Part shown: one piece after another, positions 36,078-46,089 of the stretch
Layout of the letters: every line of letters starts with the position of its first letter
Numbering within the stretch: the stretch's first letter is position 1
Origin: CAIWHR01 sp963786625
Lineage (GTDB): Bacteria; Pseudomonadota; Gammaproteobacteria; Burkholderiales; Casimicrobiaceae
Direction: 5' to 3'
NCBI GenBank assembly: GCA_963786625.1
Contig: CAWAZS010000014.1
Coordinates: 806,001-870,000 of the forward strand
DNA length: 64,000 nt
Position numbers and translations under genes: made by a program
Notes under the pieces: generated by a model
What the model was told of the DNA's origin: nothing
The model's input: the letters and a program-made list of their open reading frames with translations, nothing else
Databases searched by the model: none

Positions 36078-39000
36078 CCGACCTTGGCGTCTCCGGACGC
36101 ATCGCCCGTTTCTTCCTCTCGTCGCAGCTGACGCCGCTCGTCGCGATCGTGCTGGTGATGGCCGGCGCGTTCGCCGTCATCGTGACGCCGCGCGAGGAGG
36201 AGCCGCAGATCGACGTGACGATGGCCAACGTCTTCGTCGCGTTCCCGGGCGCGTCGGCGAAGGACGTGGAGACGCTGATCGCGATTCCCGCCGAGCAGGT
36301 CCTCTCGCAGATTCCCGGGCTCGAGCACGTCTGGTCGGTGTCGCGGCCGGGCCAGGCGATGATCACGGTGCAGTACAAGGTCGGGGTGCCGCGCACGGAG
36401 GCCATCGTCCGGCTGCACGACACGATCCTCTCGCACCGCGACTGGCTGCCGCCCGAGCTCGACGTCGGCGATCCCCTCGTCCGGCCGAAGGGCATCGACG
36501 ACGTTCCCATCGTCGCCCTGACGCTGTGGACCCGGGACCCGGCGCGCGGCGCGTACGACCTCGAGCGGGTCGCGCACGCGGTCGAGGTCGAGTTGAAGCG
36601 CGTGCCGGGCACGCGCGAGGTGACGACGATCGGCGGTCCCGGACGCGTCGTGCAGGTAATGCTCGATCCGGAGAAGCTCAGCGCCCACGGCCTCGCCGCC
36701 GCGGATCTCAAGCGGGCGCTGCAGGCGGCCAACACCGCGATGCCCGCCGGCATCATCGTTCGCGGCAACGAGACGGTCTATGTCGAGACCGGCGAGTTCC
36801 TGCAGACGGCGAAGGCGGTGCGCGAGCTCGTCGTCGGCGTGCACGACGGGCAGCCGGTGTATCTCGGCGACGTCGCGCGGGTCGAGGACGGCCCGCCCCC
36901 GCCCGCGCACTACGCGTGGCACGGCATCGGGAAGGCCGGCGGTGGCGAGCCCGCGCAGGCCGGACGCACCTGGCCGGCGGTCACGATCCAGGTGACGAAG
37001 AAGGCCGGCGAGAACGCGGTGGTCGTGGCGCGGCGGGTCGAGCAGCGCCTTGCCCAGCTGCGCAACACCGTGATTCCCGCGGGCGTCGAGACCAGCGTCA
37101 CGCGCGACTACGGCCGCACCGCCGACGACAAGGCGAAGCTCCTCATCTCGAAGCTGCTGTTCGCGACGGCCTCGGTCGTGGCGCTGGTGCTCGTCGCGCT
37201 CGGCCGCCGCGAGGCGGTCATCGTCGGCGTCGCGGTGCTGCTGACGCTCGCGGCCACGCTGTTCGCGTCGTGGGCCTGGGGCTTCACGCTGAACCGGGTC
37301 AGCCTGTTCGCGCTGATCTTCTCGATCGGCATCCTGGTCGACGACGCGATCGTCGTCGTGGAGAACATTCACCGGCATCGCGCGCTCGAGCCCGACGCGT
37401 CCCTCCTCGCGCTGATTCCGCGCGCGGTCGACGAAGTGGGCGGCCCGACCATCCTCGCCACGTTCACGGTGATCGCGGCGCTGCTGCCGATGGCGTTCGT
37501 CACGGGGCTGATGGGCCCGTACATGAGCCCGATCCCGATCAACGCGAGCATGGGAATGGTGATCTCGCTCGCCGTGGCGTTCGTGATCACGCCCTGGGTC
37601 GCGCTCAAGCTGACGCCGCAGGGCGCGCACGCCTCGCACACGCAGGACCGGCTCGACCGCTGGCTCGCCTCGACGTTCGCGCGGCTGCTCACGCCGTTCG
37701 TCGACGCCAGGCGCGGCGGACGCCGGCGCAAGCTGCTCGGTGTCGGGATCCTCGCGGCGATCGGCTTGTCGGTGTCGCTTGCCTTCGTGCAGCTCGTCGT
37801 GCTCAAGATGCTGCCCTTCGACAACAAGAGCGAATTCCAGGTGATCGTCGACATGCCGGCAGGCTCGCCGGTCGAGGCCACGGCAGCGGCGCTCTCCGAG
37901 CTCGGCGCGCACATCGCGACCGTGGACGAGGTGACCGACTACCAGGCGTACGCGGGCACCGCGTCGCCGATCAATTTCAACGGCCTCGTCCGCCAGTACG
38001 AGCTGCGCCAGATGCCGGAGCAGGGCGACCTGCAGGTCAACCTCACCGATCGCAAGCACCGCGCGCGCAAGAGTCACGAGATCGCCGCCGCCGTGCGTCC
38101 CGCGCTCGAGGCCATCGGCGCGAGGCACAAGGCGAAGGTCAAGGTCGTCGAGGTGCCGCCGGGGCCGCCGGTGCTCTCGCCGATCGTCGCCGAGATCTAC
38201 GGGCCGGACGAGGCGGGGCGGCACGCGCTCGCCAAGGGCGTGCGCGCCGCGCTCGGCAAGACCGACGGTGTCATCGGCATCGACGACTCGATCGAGGACA
38301 ACGCGCCGCGGGCATGGGTCCGCGTCGACCAGCGCAAGGCGGCGCTCGCCGGCGTGAGCGTTGCCGACATCGTCGCGGCGCTGCGGGTGGGGCTCGCCGG
38401 CGACGACGTGACCGCGCTGCGCGACGGCCAGGCGAAGTACGGCGTCCCGGTACGGCTGACGATTCCGCCGGAGCAGCAGGGCCGATTGGACACGCTGCTG
38501 GCGATGACCGTGCGCCCGGAGGGCGGCGCCGGCGTGCCGCTGTCGGAGCTCGTGATCGTCCAGCCGGCGCTGCGGGAGAAGACGATCTACCACAAGGACC
38601 TGCTGCCGGTGACCTACGTCGTCGCCGACATGGCCGGCAACGACCGACAGCCCGCTGTACGGGATGTTCGGCGCACGCGGTCACGTCGCCGACCTCGCGG
38701 TCCCGAACAGCGGCACGCTCGCCGAGCACTTCATCACCCAGCCCGCGGATCCGTACCGCGCCTACGCGCTCAAGTGGGACGGCGAATGGCAGGTGACCTA
38801 CGAGACCTTTCGCGACATGGGCATCGCGTACGCGGTCGGCCTGCTGCTCATCTACCTGCTGGTGGTCGCCCAGTTCGGCTCGTACGTGACGCCGCTGGTC
38901 ATCATGGCGCCGATCCCGCTGACGATCATCGGCGTGATGCCGGGCCACGCGCTGCTGCAGGCGCCGTTCACGGCGACGTCGATGATCGGGATGATCGCGC

Positions 39001-39290
39001 TCGCGGGCATCATCGTCCGCAACTCGATCCTGCTGGTCGACTTCGTCAACCTCCAGCTCGCGAAGGGCGTACCGTTCGCGCAGGCGATCGTCGACGCCGC
39101 CGCGGCCCGCGCGAAGCCGATCGCGCTCACCGGCCTCGCGGCGATGCTGGGCGCGCTCTTCATTCTCGACGATCCGATCTTCAACGGCCTGGCGATCGCG
39201 CTGGTGTTCGGCATCCTGGTGTCGACGCTGCTGACGCTGGTCGTGATCCCCGTGCTCTACTACGCGGTCAATCGCCGCCGGTATTCGTAG
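36074..39290 (+). CDS. RND-family efflux transporter (AcrB/MMPL superfamily), one frameshift
   Basis: About 1070 residues of a trimeric proton-driven pump. Typical regions: MTDLGVSGRIARFFLSSQLTP start, PGASAKDVETLIAIPAEQVL pore-domain text, FSIGILVDDAIVVVENIHRH with the proton-relay acidic pair in helix 4, and MIALAGIIVRNSILLVDFVN in helix 11. Frame changes near 38645 (one extra C; expected GNDDSPLYGMFG). The divergent-substrate HAE-like type (REEEPQIDVTMANVF) is often annotated as cation or multidrug efflux. Coupled to the adaptor; no outer-membrane factor gene follows. Confidence 0.9.
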
Positions 39291-39318
39291 GACCGCCGGC
39301 GCGCCGCGCCGCCGACTC

Positions 39319-39705
39319 CTACTCGGGCGCGCCCTGCCACAGCATGTCGTAGCCCAGCTCCTTGCTCTCCGTGCACATCGTCGCCAGCGCCGAGAACTTG
39401 GCGTTGAAGGTCGCGTCGGCGTGCGATTTCTCGTGCTCCTCGAACGAGCGCCAGAAGGTGACGATGGCGATGTGCTGGTCCGCGGTGCGCGATTCCGACA
39501 ACGAGCCCTCGTCGGAAACGAAGCCGGAGAAGTTGAACACCTGCCCGGCGATGAAGCCGCCCTTGTCGCCGCCGTAGGTGTCCTTGACGACGTTGCACAT
39601 CTCGCCCAGCGCGAGCTCCACGTCGTCCATCGACACGCCGGGCTTGAGCTTGACGGTGTTGAACAGCATCTTGGCGCCGAACGGGATCGTGACAGGTTCG
39701 AACAC
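39319..39705 (-). CDS. Small uncharacterised protein, possibly ABM/Dabb-like fold
   Basis: About 128 residues starting from GTG at 39705, which has AAGGAGA five bases upstream; the in-frame extension further upstream lacks support. Sequence such as MLFNTVKLKPGVSMDDVELAL and DQHIAIVTFWRSFEEHEKSH resembles small ferredoxin-fold (antibiotic-biosynthesis monooxygenase-like) proteins, but I do not recognise it firmly. Confidence 0.6.
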   Translation of the reverse strand: MFEPVTIPFGAKMLFNTVKLKPGVSMDDVELALGEMCNVVKDTYGGDKGGFIAGQVFNFSGFVSDEGSLSESRTADQHIAIVTFWRSFEEHEKSHADATFNAKFSALATMCTESKELGYDMLWQGAPE

Positions 39706-39920
39706 GGGTCTCTCCTTGAACGGTAGCTGTATCTGCCCGACGCCGTGGTGCGCCGCGGCGTGACGATCATACCGCGACCCCGCCGCCGTCCGCGCGAGCG
39801 CAGGGACGGGCACGCGGGGGCGCTGCGCTATCATGCGCCGGAGACTCGCCGCGCGGGCCATCCGCGTGCGGCCGCGGCATCAACCGCCGCCGATGGATCG
39901 TCCACCTGTCGCGAAATCCC

Positions 39921-41912
39921 ATGCCCCTGCTTGCGCTGAGCCGCGCCCGTCTCGCCTTCGGCCATCACCGGCTGCTGGACGACGCCGATTTCCAGCTCGA
40001 CCTCCGCGAGCGCGTGGGGCTGATCGGCCGCAACGGGACAGGCAAGTCGTCGCTGCTCAAGGTCATCGCCGGGGCTCGCCCACCTGGACGACGGCGAGCT
40101 CTGGATGGCGCCGCACACCCGGGTCGCGCTCGTCCCGCAGGAGCCCGTACTCGACGCGGCGAGCACCGTCTACGACGCGGTGGCTCTGGGCCTCGGCGCC
40201 GAGGGGCGAACGCTCGCCGACTATCACCACGCAACCGCGCTCCTGGCCGACGACAACCATGATCCGCATCGGCTCGAGCAGGTCGGCGCGCTGCACGCGA
40301 AGCTCGATGCCAGCGATGGCTGGGCGCTCGGCAACCGGATCGATACGGTGCTCTCGCGCCTGGCCCTGCCCGCGGACGCGGTGATCGGCTCGCTTTCCGG
40401 TGGCTGGAAGAAGCGCGTGGCGCTCGCCCAGGCGCTGGCGGCCGAACCCGATCTGCTGCTGCTGGACGAGCCGACCAACCACCTCGACCTCGGCGCCATC
40501 GCGTGGCTGGAGGCGTTCCTTCAGGGATTCCCCGGCGCCGTGGTCTGCGTGACCCACGATCGACGGTTCCTGGACGCCGTGGCCACGCGCATCGCCGAGC
40601 TCGATCGCGGCCGGCTGTCGAGCTACCCGGGGAACTTCGAGGCCTATCGGGGACGGAAGGAGCAGGAGCTCGCCGACGAGGCGGCGTCCGCCGCCCGGTT
40701 CGACAAGCTGCTCGCGCAGGAGGAGGCGTGGATCCGCAAGGGCGTGGAGGCGCGGAGGACACGCAACGAGGGCCGGGTGCGCCGGCTCGAGCAGTTGCGG
40801 GGCGAACGCGCGGCGCGCCGCGACCGGATCGGGCAGGTCGGTCTGCGGCTCGACGCGGGCGCCCGCTCCGGACAGATGGTCGCCGAGCTCACCGGGGTGA
40901 CGAAGGCGTATGGCGGCAACGTGCTCATTCGCGACTTCACCACGCGGATCCTGCGCGGCGACCGCGTGGGTCTGATCGGCCCCAACGGCGTCGGAAAGAC
41001 GACGCTGCTGAAGCTGATCCTGGGCGAGATCGAGCCCGACGCCGGCACCGTGCGCCGCGGAAGCAATCTCGCCGTCGCCTACTTCGATCAGCTGCGCGAG
41101 GAGCTCGATCCCGAGGCGACGGTGCAGGACACCATCAGTCCGGGCGGCGACTGGGTCGAGATCGGCAACGCACGCAGGCACGTCATCAGCTATCTCGGCG
41201 ATTTCCTCTTCCCGCCCGAGCGGGCCCGCTCGCCGGTGAAGTCGCTTTCCGGCGGCGAGCGCAATCGCCTGCTGCTGGCGCGGCTGTTTGCGCGCCCCGC
41301 CAACCTGCTGGTGCTGGACGAGCCCACGAACGATCTCGACATCGAGACGCTGGAGTTGCTCGAGTCGCTGCTGCAGGACTACCGCGGCACGATCTTCCTG
41401 GTGAGCCACGATCGCGCCTTCCTCGACAACGTGGTGACGCAGGTCATCGCCTTCGAAGGCAACGGCGTGCTGCGCGAGCACGTCGGAGGTTACAGCGATT
41501 GGCTGGACTACCAATCCCGCGGTGATGGCCGGGGGGAGGGCGCGGACGGCGCCAGCCACGGCCTCGCGGTCGCGTGCCGCACGGCCGGGCGGTTCCCCTG
41601 CCGCGCTCGACGTTGCGCCGGCCGACGCGTCGCCGTTGCGCGGGCGGCCGAAGACGCCCGAAGGCCGGGCTGACGTTCGCCGAGGAGCGCGAGCTCGCCG
41701 CATTGCCGTCGCATATCGATGCACTCGAGCAACGCGCCGGAGCAATACGCCTCCGCTTCGCCGACCCGTCGCTCTATCGCGACGCGGCGCAGGACGTGAA
41801 AGGGCTGCGTTCGGAGCTGGAGCGCCTGGAGGTCGAGCTCGCGGAAACGTACGCGCGGTGGGAGATGCTGGAAGGCCGCAGAGTGGCCACCGGCAAGGCG
41901 GAGCCCGGATGA
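39921..41912 (+). CDS. uup: ABC-F ATPase Uup, two frameshifts
   Basis: About 660 residues. Two ABC domains: Walker A GRNGTGKSS and GPNGVGKTT; signatures LSGGWKKR and LSGGERNR; Walker B LLLLDEPTNHLD and LLVLDEPTNDLD; linker with the conserved Arg-rich helix (EEAWIRKGVEARRTRNEGRVRRL). The C-terminal coiled coil typical of Uup follows in a third frame (LTFAEERELAALPSHIDALE...). Shifts are near 40073, where GGGG should be GGG, and near 41540-41660. Acts on ribosomes or tandem-repeat DNA stability; no membrane partner is expected. Confidence 0.88.
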
Positions 41913-42083
41913 CGGGGGCGGGAATGCCGGCGCGAGCGATGCGGACGGCCGCCGATTGCTGCGGGAATGGCCGGAACGGCGAATAATGTGCGCACACGCC
42001 CGCCCGGAACGGGCAGCGACCTTCGGGAGGCGCGCGCGATCGGCGCGGGCGTCGAAGAATTCGCATCAGCGGAGGTGGGGGAG

Positions 42084-42734
42084 ATGACGCACGAGGACTG
42101 GGCTGCCGCCAGGGCAGCGCGCGAGCGCGGCGACTATGCGACGGAGCTGCGTCTCTATCGCCTGATGGCGGAGAGGGGCGACGGGCGAGCGCAGGAGATC
42201 CTGGGCGCGATGTACGAGAACGGGCGCGGTGTGCCGCAGAATCACGTCGAAGCGCTGAAGTGGTACCGCAAGGCCGCCGAGCAGGGCGATCACAACGCGC
42301 AGAACAGCCTCGGGATCATGTACGAGGGTGGTCTCGGGGTGCCCCGGAGCCACGTCGAGGCCGCCAAGTGGTATCGCAAGGCGGCGGAGCAGGGCAACGC
42401 CAACGCCCAGCACAATCTGGGCAACTGCTACGAGGGCGGTCTCGGCGTGCCGCAGAACTATGACGAGGCGGTCAAGTGGTTCCGCAAGGCCGCCAATCAG
42501 CGCCACCCGATGGCGCAGGCGAACCTCGGCGTCATGTACGAGTACGGCCATGGCGTGCCGCAGGACCTGGTCGAGGCGCACAAATGGTTCGTTCTCTCGG
42601 TCTCGGGATTCCTGGCTTCGGAAGCCAAGAACCGCGGGATCGCGATGAGAAACCGCGACCAGATTGCGGCGAGGATGACCCCGGAGCAGATTGCCGAGTC
42701 GCAGAAGCGCGCCCGCGCGTGGAAACCCGAGTGA
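42084..42734 (+). CDS. Sel1-repeat protein
   Basis: A 216-residue helical-repeat protein starting MTHEDWAAARAARERGDYA. Four Sel1 repeats are visible (AQEILGAMYENGRGVPQNHVEALKWYRKAAEQG, and three more with NSLGIMYEGGLGVP, HNLGNCYEGGLGVP, ANLGVMYEYGHGVP). GGAGG lies upstream of the ATG. No signal peptide with this start. Probably a protein-interaction scaffold. Confidence 0.85.
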   Translation: MTHEDWAAARAARERGDYATELRLYRLMAERGDGRAQEILGAMYENGRGVPQNHVEALKWYRKAAEQGDHNAQNSLGIMYEGGLGVPRSHVEAAKWYRKAAEQGNANAQHNLGNCYEGGLGVPQNYDEAVKWFRKAANQRHPMAQANLGVMYEYGHGVPQDLVEAHKWFVLSVSGFLASEAKNRGIAMRNRDQIAARMTPEQIAESQKRARAWKPE

Positions 42735-42801
42735 CGGGCGCACGCGGCGACTGAGTTCGCCGCGACTCCCGCGGCGACGGCGCGCCGGGCTGCCCGGCGC
42801 G

Positions 42802-43776
42802 TCAACCCGGAGTCGAGAGACGATTCGCGCGCCGCGTCGGCTCGCCTGCCGCCGCCTGCGGGATGCCGGACCGGCCCGGTGGCGACGTCGGCGACCGTGC
42901 CAAAGCTTCGGCGATCTTTTGATCCGACGTTCTGCGCAGATCCCAGGCGAGGCCGAGCTTCGACAGCGCGTAGATGCCCCACTTCGAGGGATCCCAGTGG
43001 TACCAGCGGATGCCGTTGCGGTAATCCGAAGGGAACCGGTGATGGAAATTGTGGAAGCCCTCGCCGTTGGTGAGCAGCGCGCCGATCCAGTTGTCGCGGG
43101 CCGTCTGGGCAGGATCGTAGGGCCTGCTGCCGAACGTGTGCGCGAAGGAGTTCACGCAGAAGGTGGAATGCAGGACGATGACGATCCGCAGGCAGACGGC
43201 CATGATGAATCCGCCCAGCGGATGCCCGATCCACCACGCGATGAGCATGGGCAGAACGATGCCCCCGCCGACCGACCACCACGCGTGATGATCGTGCTGA
43301 TGCGCCACCAGTCGTGACCGACGCAGGTCCTTGACGTTGCCGTAGTTCGTGCGGTGGCGCCAGAACAGGATCCAGCCGATGTGCGCGTGCCAGAATCCCT
43401 TGTTGATGCCGTAGGGATCGTGGTCGGTATCCGCGAAGCGATGGTGCTGACGGTGCTGGGACGACCATTTCAGCGCGGATTCCTCGAACGTGGCCGCGCC
43501 GAAAAGCAGAAAGATGAACTGCACGACGGGTGACGCCTTGTAGGTGGCGTGCGCGAACAGACGGTGATAGCCGGCGGTGACCGAGATGCCGGTCGCGGCA
43601 CAGAAGAAGAAGAACAGCGCGAGCTCGGCCGGCGTGATGCCGCGATAGTAGATGTACAGCGGCGTCCCGACGATGCCGACGACGTGAAGGAAGATGAAGA
43701 AGACGAGGCCGAGCCAACGGACCCGGCGCTTGGGCAGCGGGTAGTCGTCGGCAATCGTCCTTGCGATCGTGGTCAT
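42802..43776 (-). CDS. Membrane fatty-acid (acyl-CoA delta-9 type) desaturase
   Basis: A 324-residue di-iron membrane desaturase. The three histidine boxes are intact: HRLFAH, HRQHHR and HNFHH, between paired transmembrane helices (WLGLVFFIFLHVVGIVGTPLYIYY; VVQFIFLLFGAATF). GAGGAAG precedes the ATG. Introduces a double bond into acyl chains and adjusts membrane fluidity. Confidence 0.92.
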   Translation of the reverse strand: MTTIARTIADDYPLPKRRVRWLGLVFFIFLHVVGIVGTPLYIYYRGITPAELALFFFFCAATGISVTAGYHRLFAHATYKASPVVQFIFLLFGAATFEESALKWSSQHRQHHRFADTDHDPYGINKGFWHAHIGWILFWRHRTNYGNVKDLRRSRLVAHQHDHHAWWSVGGGIVLPMLIAWWIGHPLGGFIMAVCLRIVIVLHSTFCVNSFAHTFGSRPYDPAQTARDNWIGALLTNGEGFHNFHHRFPSDYRNGIRWYHWDPSKWGIYALSKLGLAWDLRRTSDQKIAEALARSPTSPPGRSGIPQAAAGEPTRRANRLSTPG

Positions 43777-43922
43777 CGGGCTTCCTCGGAGCAGCGCTGC
43801 GCGGACGAACCCGGCCGCGGCCGGCGGCTCGGCCGGGGGGCTGCATTATGCGCGTTTCGGGGCGGGCCAGGAACCCGGCCCTGCGATGGCGTTGACTGCG
43901 ATCCTGCGACCGACGCTGGCCG

Positions 43923-44620
43923 TCAGTTGCGCGTCCAGCCCGCGGTCACGCTCGAGCGTCGCGTGTGCAGGTCTGCACCGAGGTTCATGGCCGGCGCATC
44001 GACGCGCAGGCTTTCCGCGATTCCGGCGGTCGTCGGATTGCCGCAGGCCGAGCAGAGCCTTGCGCCGGCGGTCACCAGCGTGCCGCAGCGCATGCAATGC
44101 TGGCTCGTCCCGAAGAACGGTTGCGGCGAGTATTTCACCCGGTCGCGCATCATCAGGTACGCGATGAACGGACCCACCGGCTTCGTGACCAGGGTGAGCC
44201 CGACCCACAGGATCCAGTTGCGTCCCAGGTGATCGGCAAGCATGCCCAGGACGACGTAGTAGGCGAGCCCCGACGTGGCCAGCACCGACAGGGCGGCTGC
44301 CTGCAACGCCGGTATGCGTTGGGTTCGTCGAGGTGGGCCAGCCCGATGACGACCGCGAGGCTCACGAGAATGCCGGCAAGGCTCCAGGTCAGCATCCTGA
44401 ACAGGCGGGAAGCGCGCGCCCTGATCGACGCGTGAAACGTCTCGCCGGAGGCCGGGATGCCCCAGGCAGCGAAGGGCGCGGCGTTTGCGGCCGGTTTGCC
44501 GAACCGGAGGCTCCGGGGCAGGTCGCGCGGATCGGGAGCGCTTACCGGGGCACCCTTGGCGCTGCGCGCCTTCCCTCCGAGAGGGAGCAATTCGCGCTTG
44601 GGACGGCCCTGCGCGCTCAT
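43923..44620 (-). CDS. Membrane protein with C-terminal zinc ribbon, one frameshift
   Basis: About 232 residues: a soluble N-terminal ~75 residues, helices LTWSLAGILVSLAVVIGLAHL and LATSGLAYYVVLGMLADHLG, WILWVGLTLVTKPVGPFIAYLMM, then a double-CxxC ribbon (CMRCGTLVTAGARLCSACG). Frame changes near 44315. I do not recognise a named family; zinc-ribbon membrane proteins of this size are common and uncharacterised. Confidence 0.6.
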
Positions 44621-44971
44621 GTGGCCACGAATGCGATGGCCGCGACCGACGGGCGAGACCGCGGCCCGACCGCCGGAAAGCCGGGGGCGTTATATGCCGC
44701 TGGCGGAAACATTGCGCTGGTCATCGCACCGAGTGCCTCGCTACATCGGTGCGACTCGCACATTCCGTGCCCGCGGAAATCGGCGGGTTCGGGCCGCGGC
44801 CGATCGGTGCTTCGCGCGAGGGCAGGCCGCGTTGCGGACGTGGCCTACAACTTCGCGCGCGCATCGATGCCGCAAACAAGAAGCCCCGCCGGAGCGGGGC
44901 CCATGTCGAGGCCAGGCGGACTGCGGATCAGCCGGCGCCAACGACCTCGCGGTTCGCGGCTTCGCGCCGGG
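44621..44971. other. 350-base gap holding one terminator
   Basis: Between two minus-strand genes. Only the terminator of the SYLF gene (44873-44900) is recognised; the rest should contain the promoter of the zinc-ribbon gene. Confidence 0.5.
44873..44900 (-). terminator. Rho-independent terminator after SYLF gene
   Basis: On the minus strand GCCCCGC-TCCG-GCGGGGC (44900-44883) followed by TTCTTGTTT, 70 bases after the stop. Confidence 0.85.
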
Positions 44972-45644
44972 CTACTTGGAGGCGCGCGCCAGCAAGCGAC
45001 GCAGCTGGCTCGCGTGATCGTTGTGGACCGTGTGCCGCACCAGGATGTCGGAGGCGCTCGACCGAGCGCCCGTAGTAGAGCCGATTCCAGTCGTCCGACA
45101 ACGCGACCACGGTACCGGTCAGGTCCACGCCCACGTACACACCCTGCGAGCGGCTGAACGACACGATATCGGCGATCAGGTCGGTCCTCGCATTGCGCGA
45201 AACCGGGCCGACCGCGATGGCCAGATTGCCGCCCATCTGAAACGAGTTCTTCAGCAGACCTTCCAGCCCGGCGTCCGTCATCACGAGCATGACGACCTCG
45301 GACACCGAGACGCCAACCTGCAGCCCCAGGCTGGCGGTCGTCAACGTGTAGAAGGCCGGCCCGATCCAGCGCCCGGTCTTGGGATCGCGTGCGACGACGA
45401 CCGCGCGTCCGCTCGATCCGCCGACGACCAGTCCGGCCTTGGTGATCTTGGGAGCGATGATGACCGCCTTGGCGCGCCCCAGGTTGGCCTGGAGCCAGGC
45501 CATGCTCGGAATCGCCAGGAAGTCGGCCAGCGTCCCGGTCGCGGTGGTGACGAGCGCGCGTTGCTCCGCCTGGGCAGCGACGAGCGGGGCGTGCAACGTG
45601 ACCGCCAGCGCCATCAGGAAGGCTACGAAGACTTCGGGCGGCAA
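44972..45644 (-). CDS. SYLF-domain (YSC84/Ysc84-like) lipid-binding protein, one frameshift
   Basis: About 224 residues with an N-terminal signal (FVAFLMALAVTLHAPLVAAQA) and SYLF text (AVIIAPKITKAGLVVGGSSGRAVVVAR, YTLTTASLGLQVGVSVSEVVMLVM, SRSQGVYVGVDLTGTVVALSDDWNRLYYG). Frame changes near 45050; the corrected end reads ASDILVRHTVHNDHASQLRRLLARASK. Start is TTG at 45644 or an internal ATG. Predicted periplasmic, binding lipids; role unknown. Confidence 0.8.
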
Positions 45645-45698
45645 AGCGGGAATGGCGGCGGGTCGCTTCCACTGGCTTTCCGTTTCCCAATGATGTTG

Positions 45699-45775
<77 letters not shown>

Positions 45776-46089
45776 GCCGCCTGCAGGGGAGCATTCACGC
45801 GTCGCGCGCGGATCGGGCATCGTTTTCGACAGCGTCGTGCGGCGAGGGAATTATAGCCGACGCCCATCGAGGGGCCGCGCCACGAATCGCCGGCGTGGCG
45901 GAATGCCGCATTTCTGGGAATTGCGGCGCCGGGCTAAAATGACGATGCCGCATGGTCGGTCTCCGGTGCGCCGAGAACGGACCGTCCCGGCGCCGCGTGC
46001 CCGGACGGCCGTCCCACAGCGGGAGCCCGCGGGGCCGGCCGGTATTCTCGATCGCCCGATCCGCCGGTTTCCCGCCCGCATCCCAGCCC
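45776..46089. other. Non-coding gap
   Basis: About 310 bases between the tRNA 5' end and the acetyltransferase gene. I see no gene or clear hairpin; it should contain the tRNA promoter and that of the next gene. Confidence 0.5.

Noticed and set aside
35912..38593. Long minus-strand frame opposite the RND pump
   Set aside because: Shadow frame with low-complexity Arg/Asp/His composition; the RND gene is certain.
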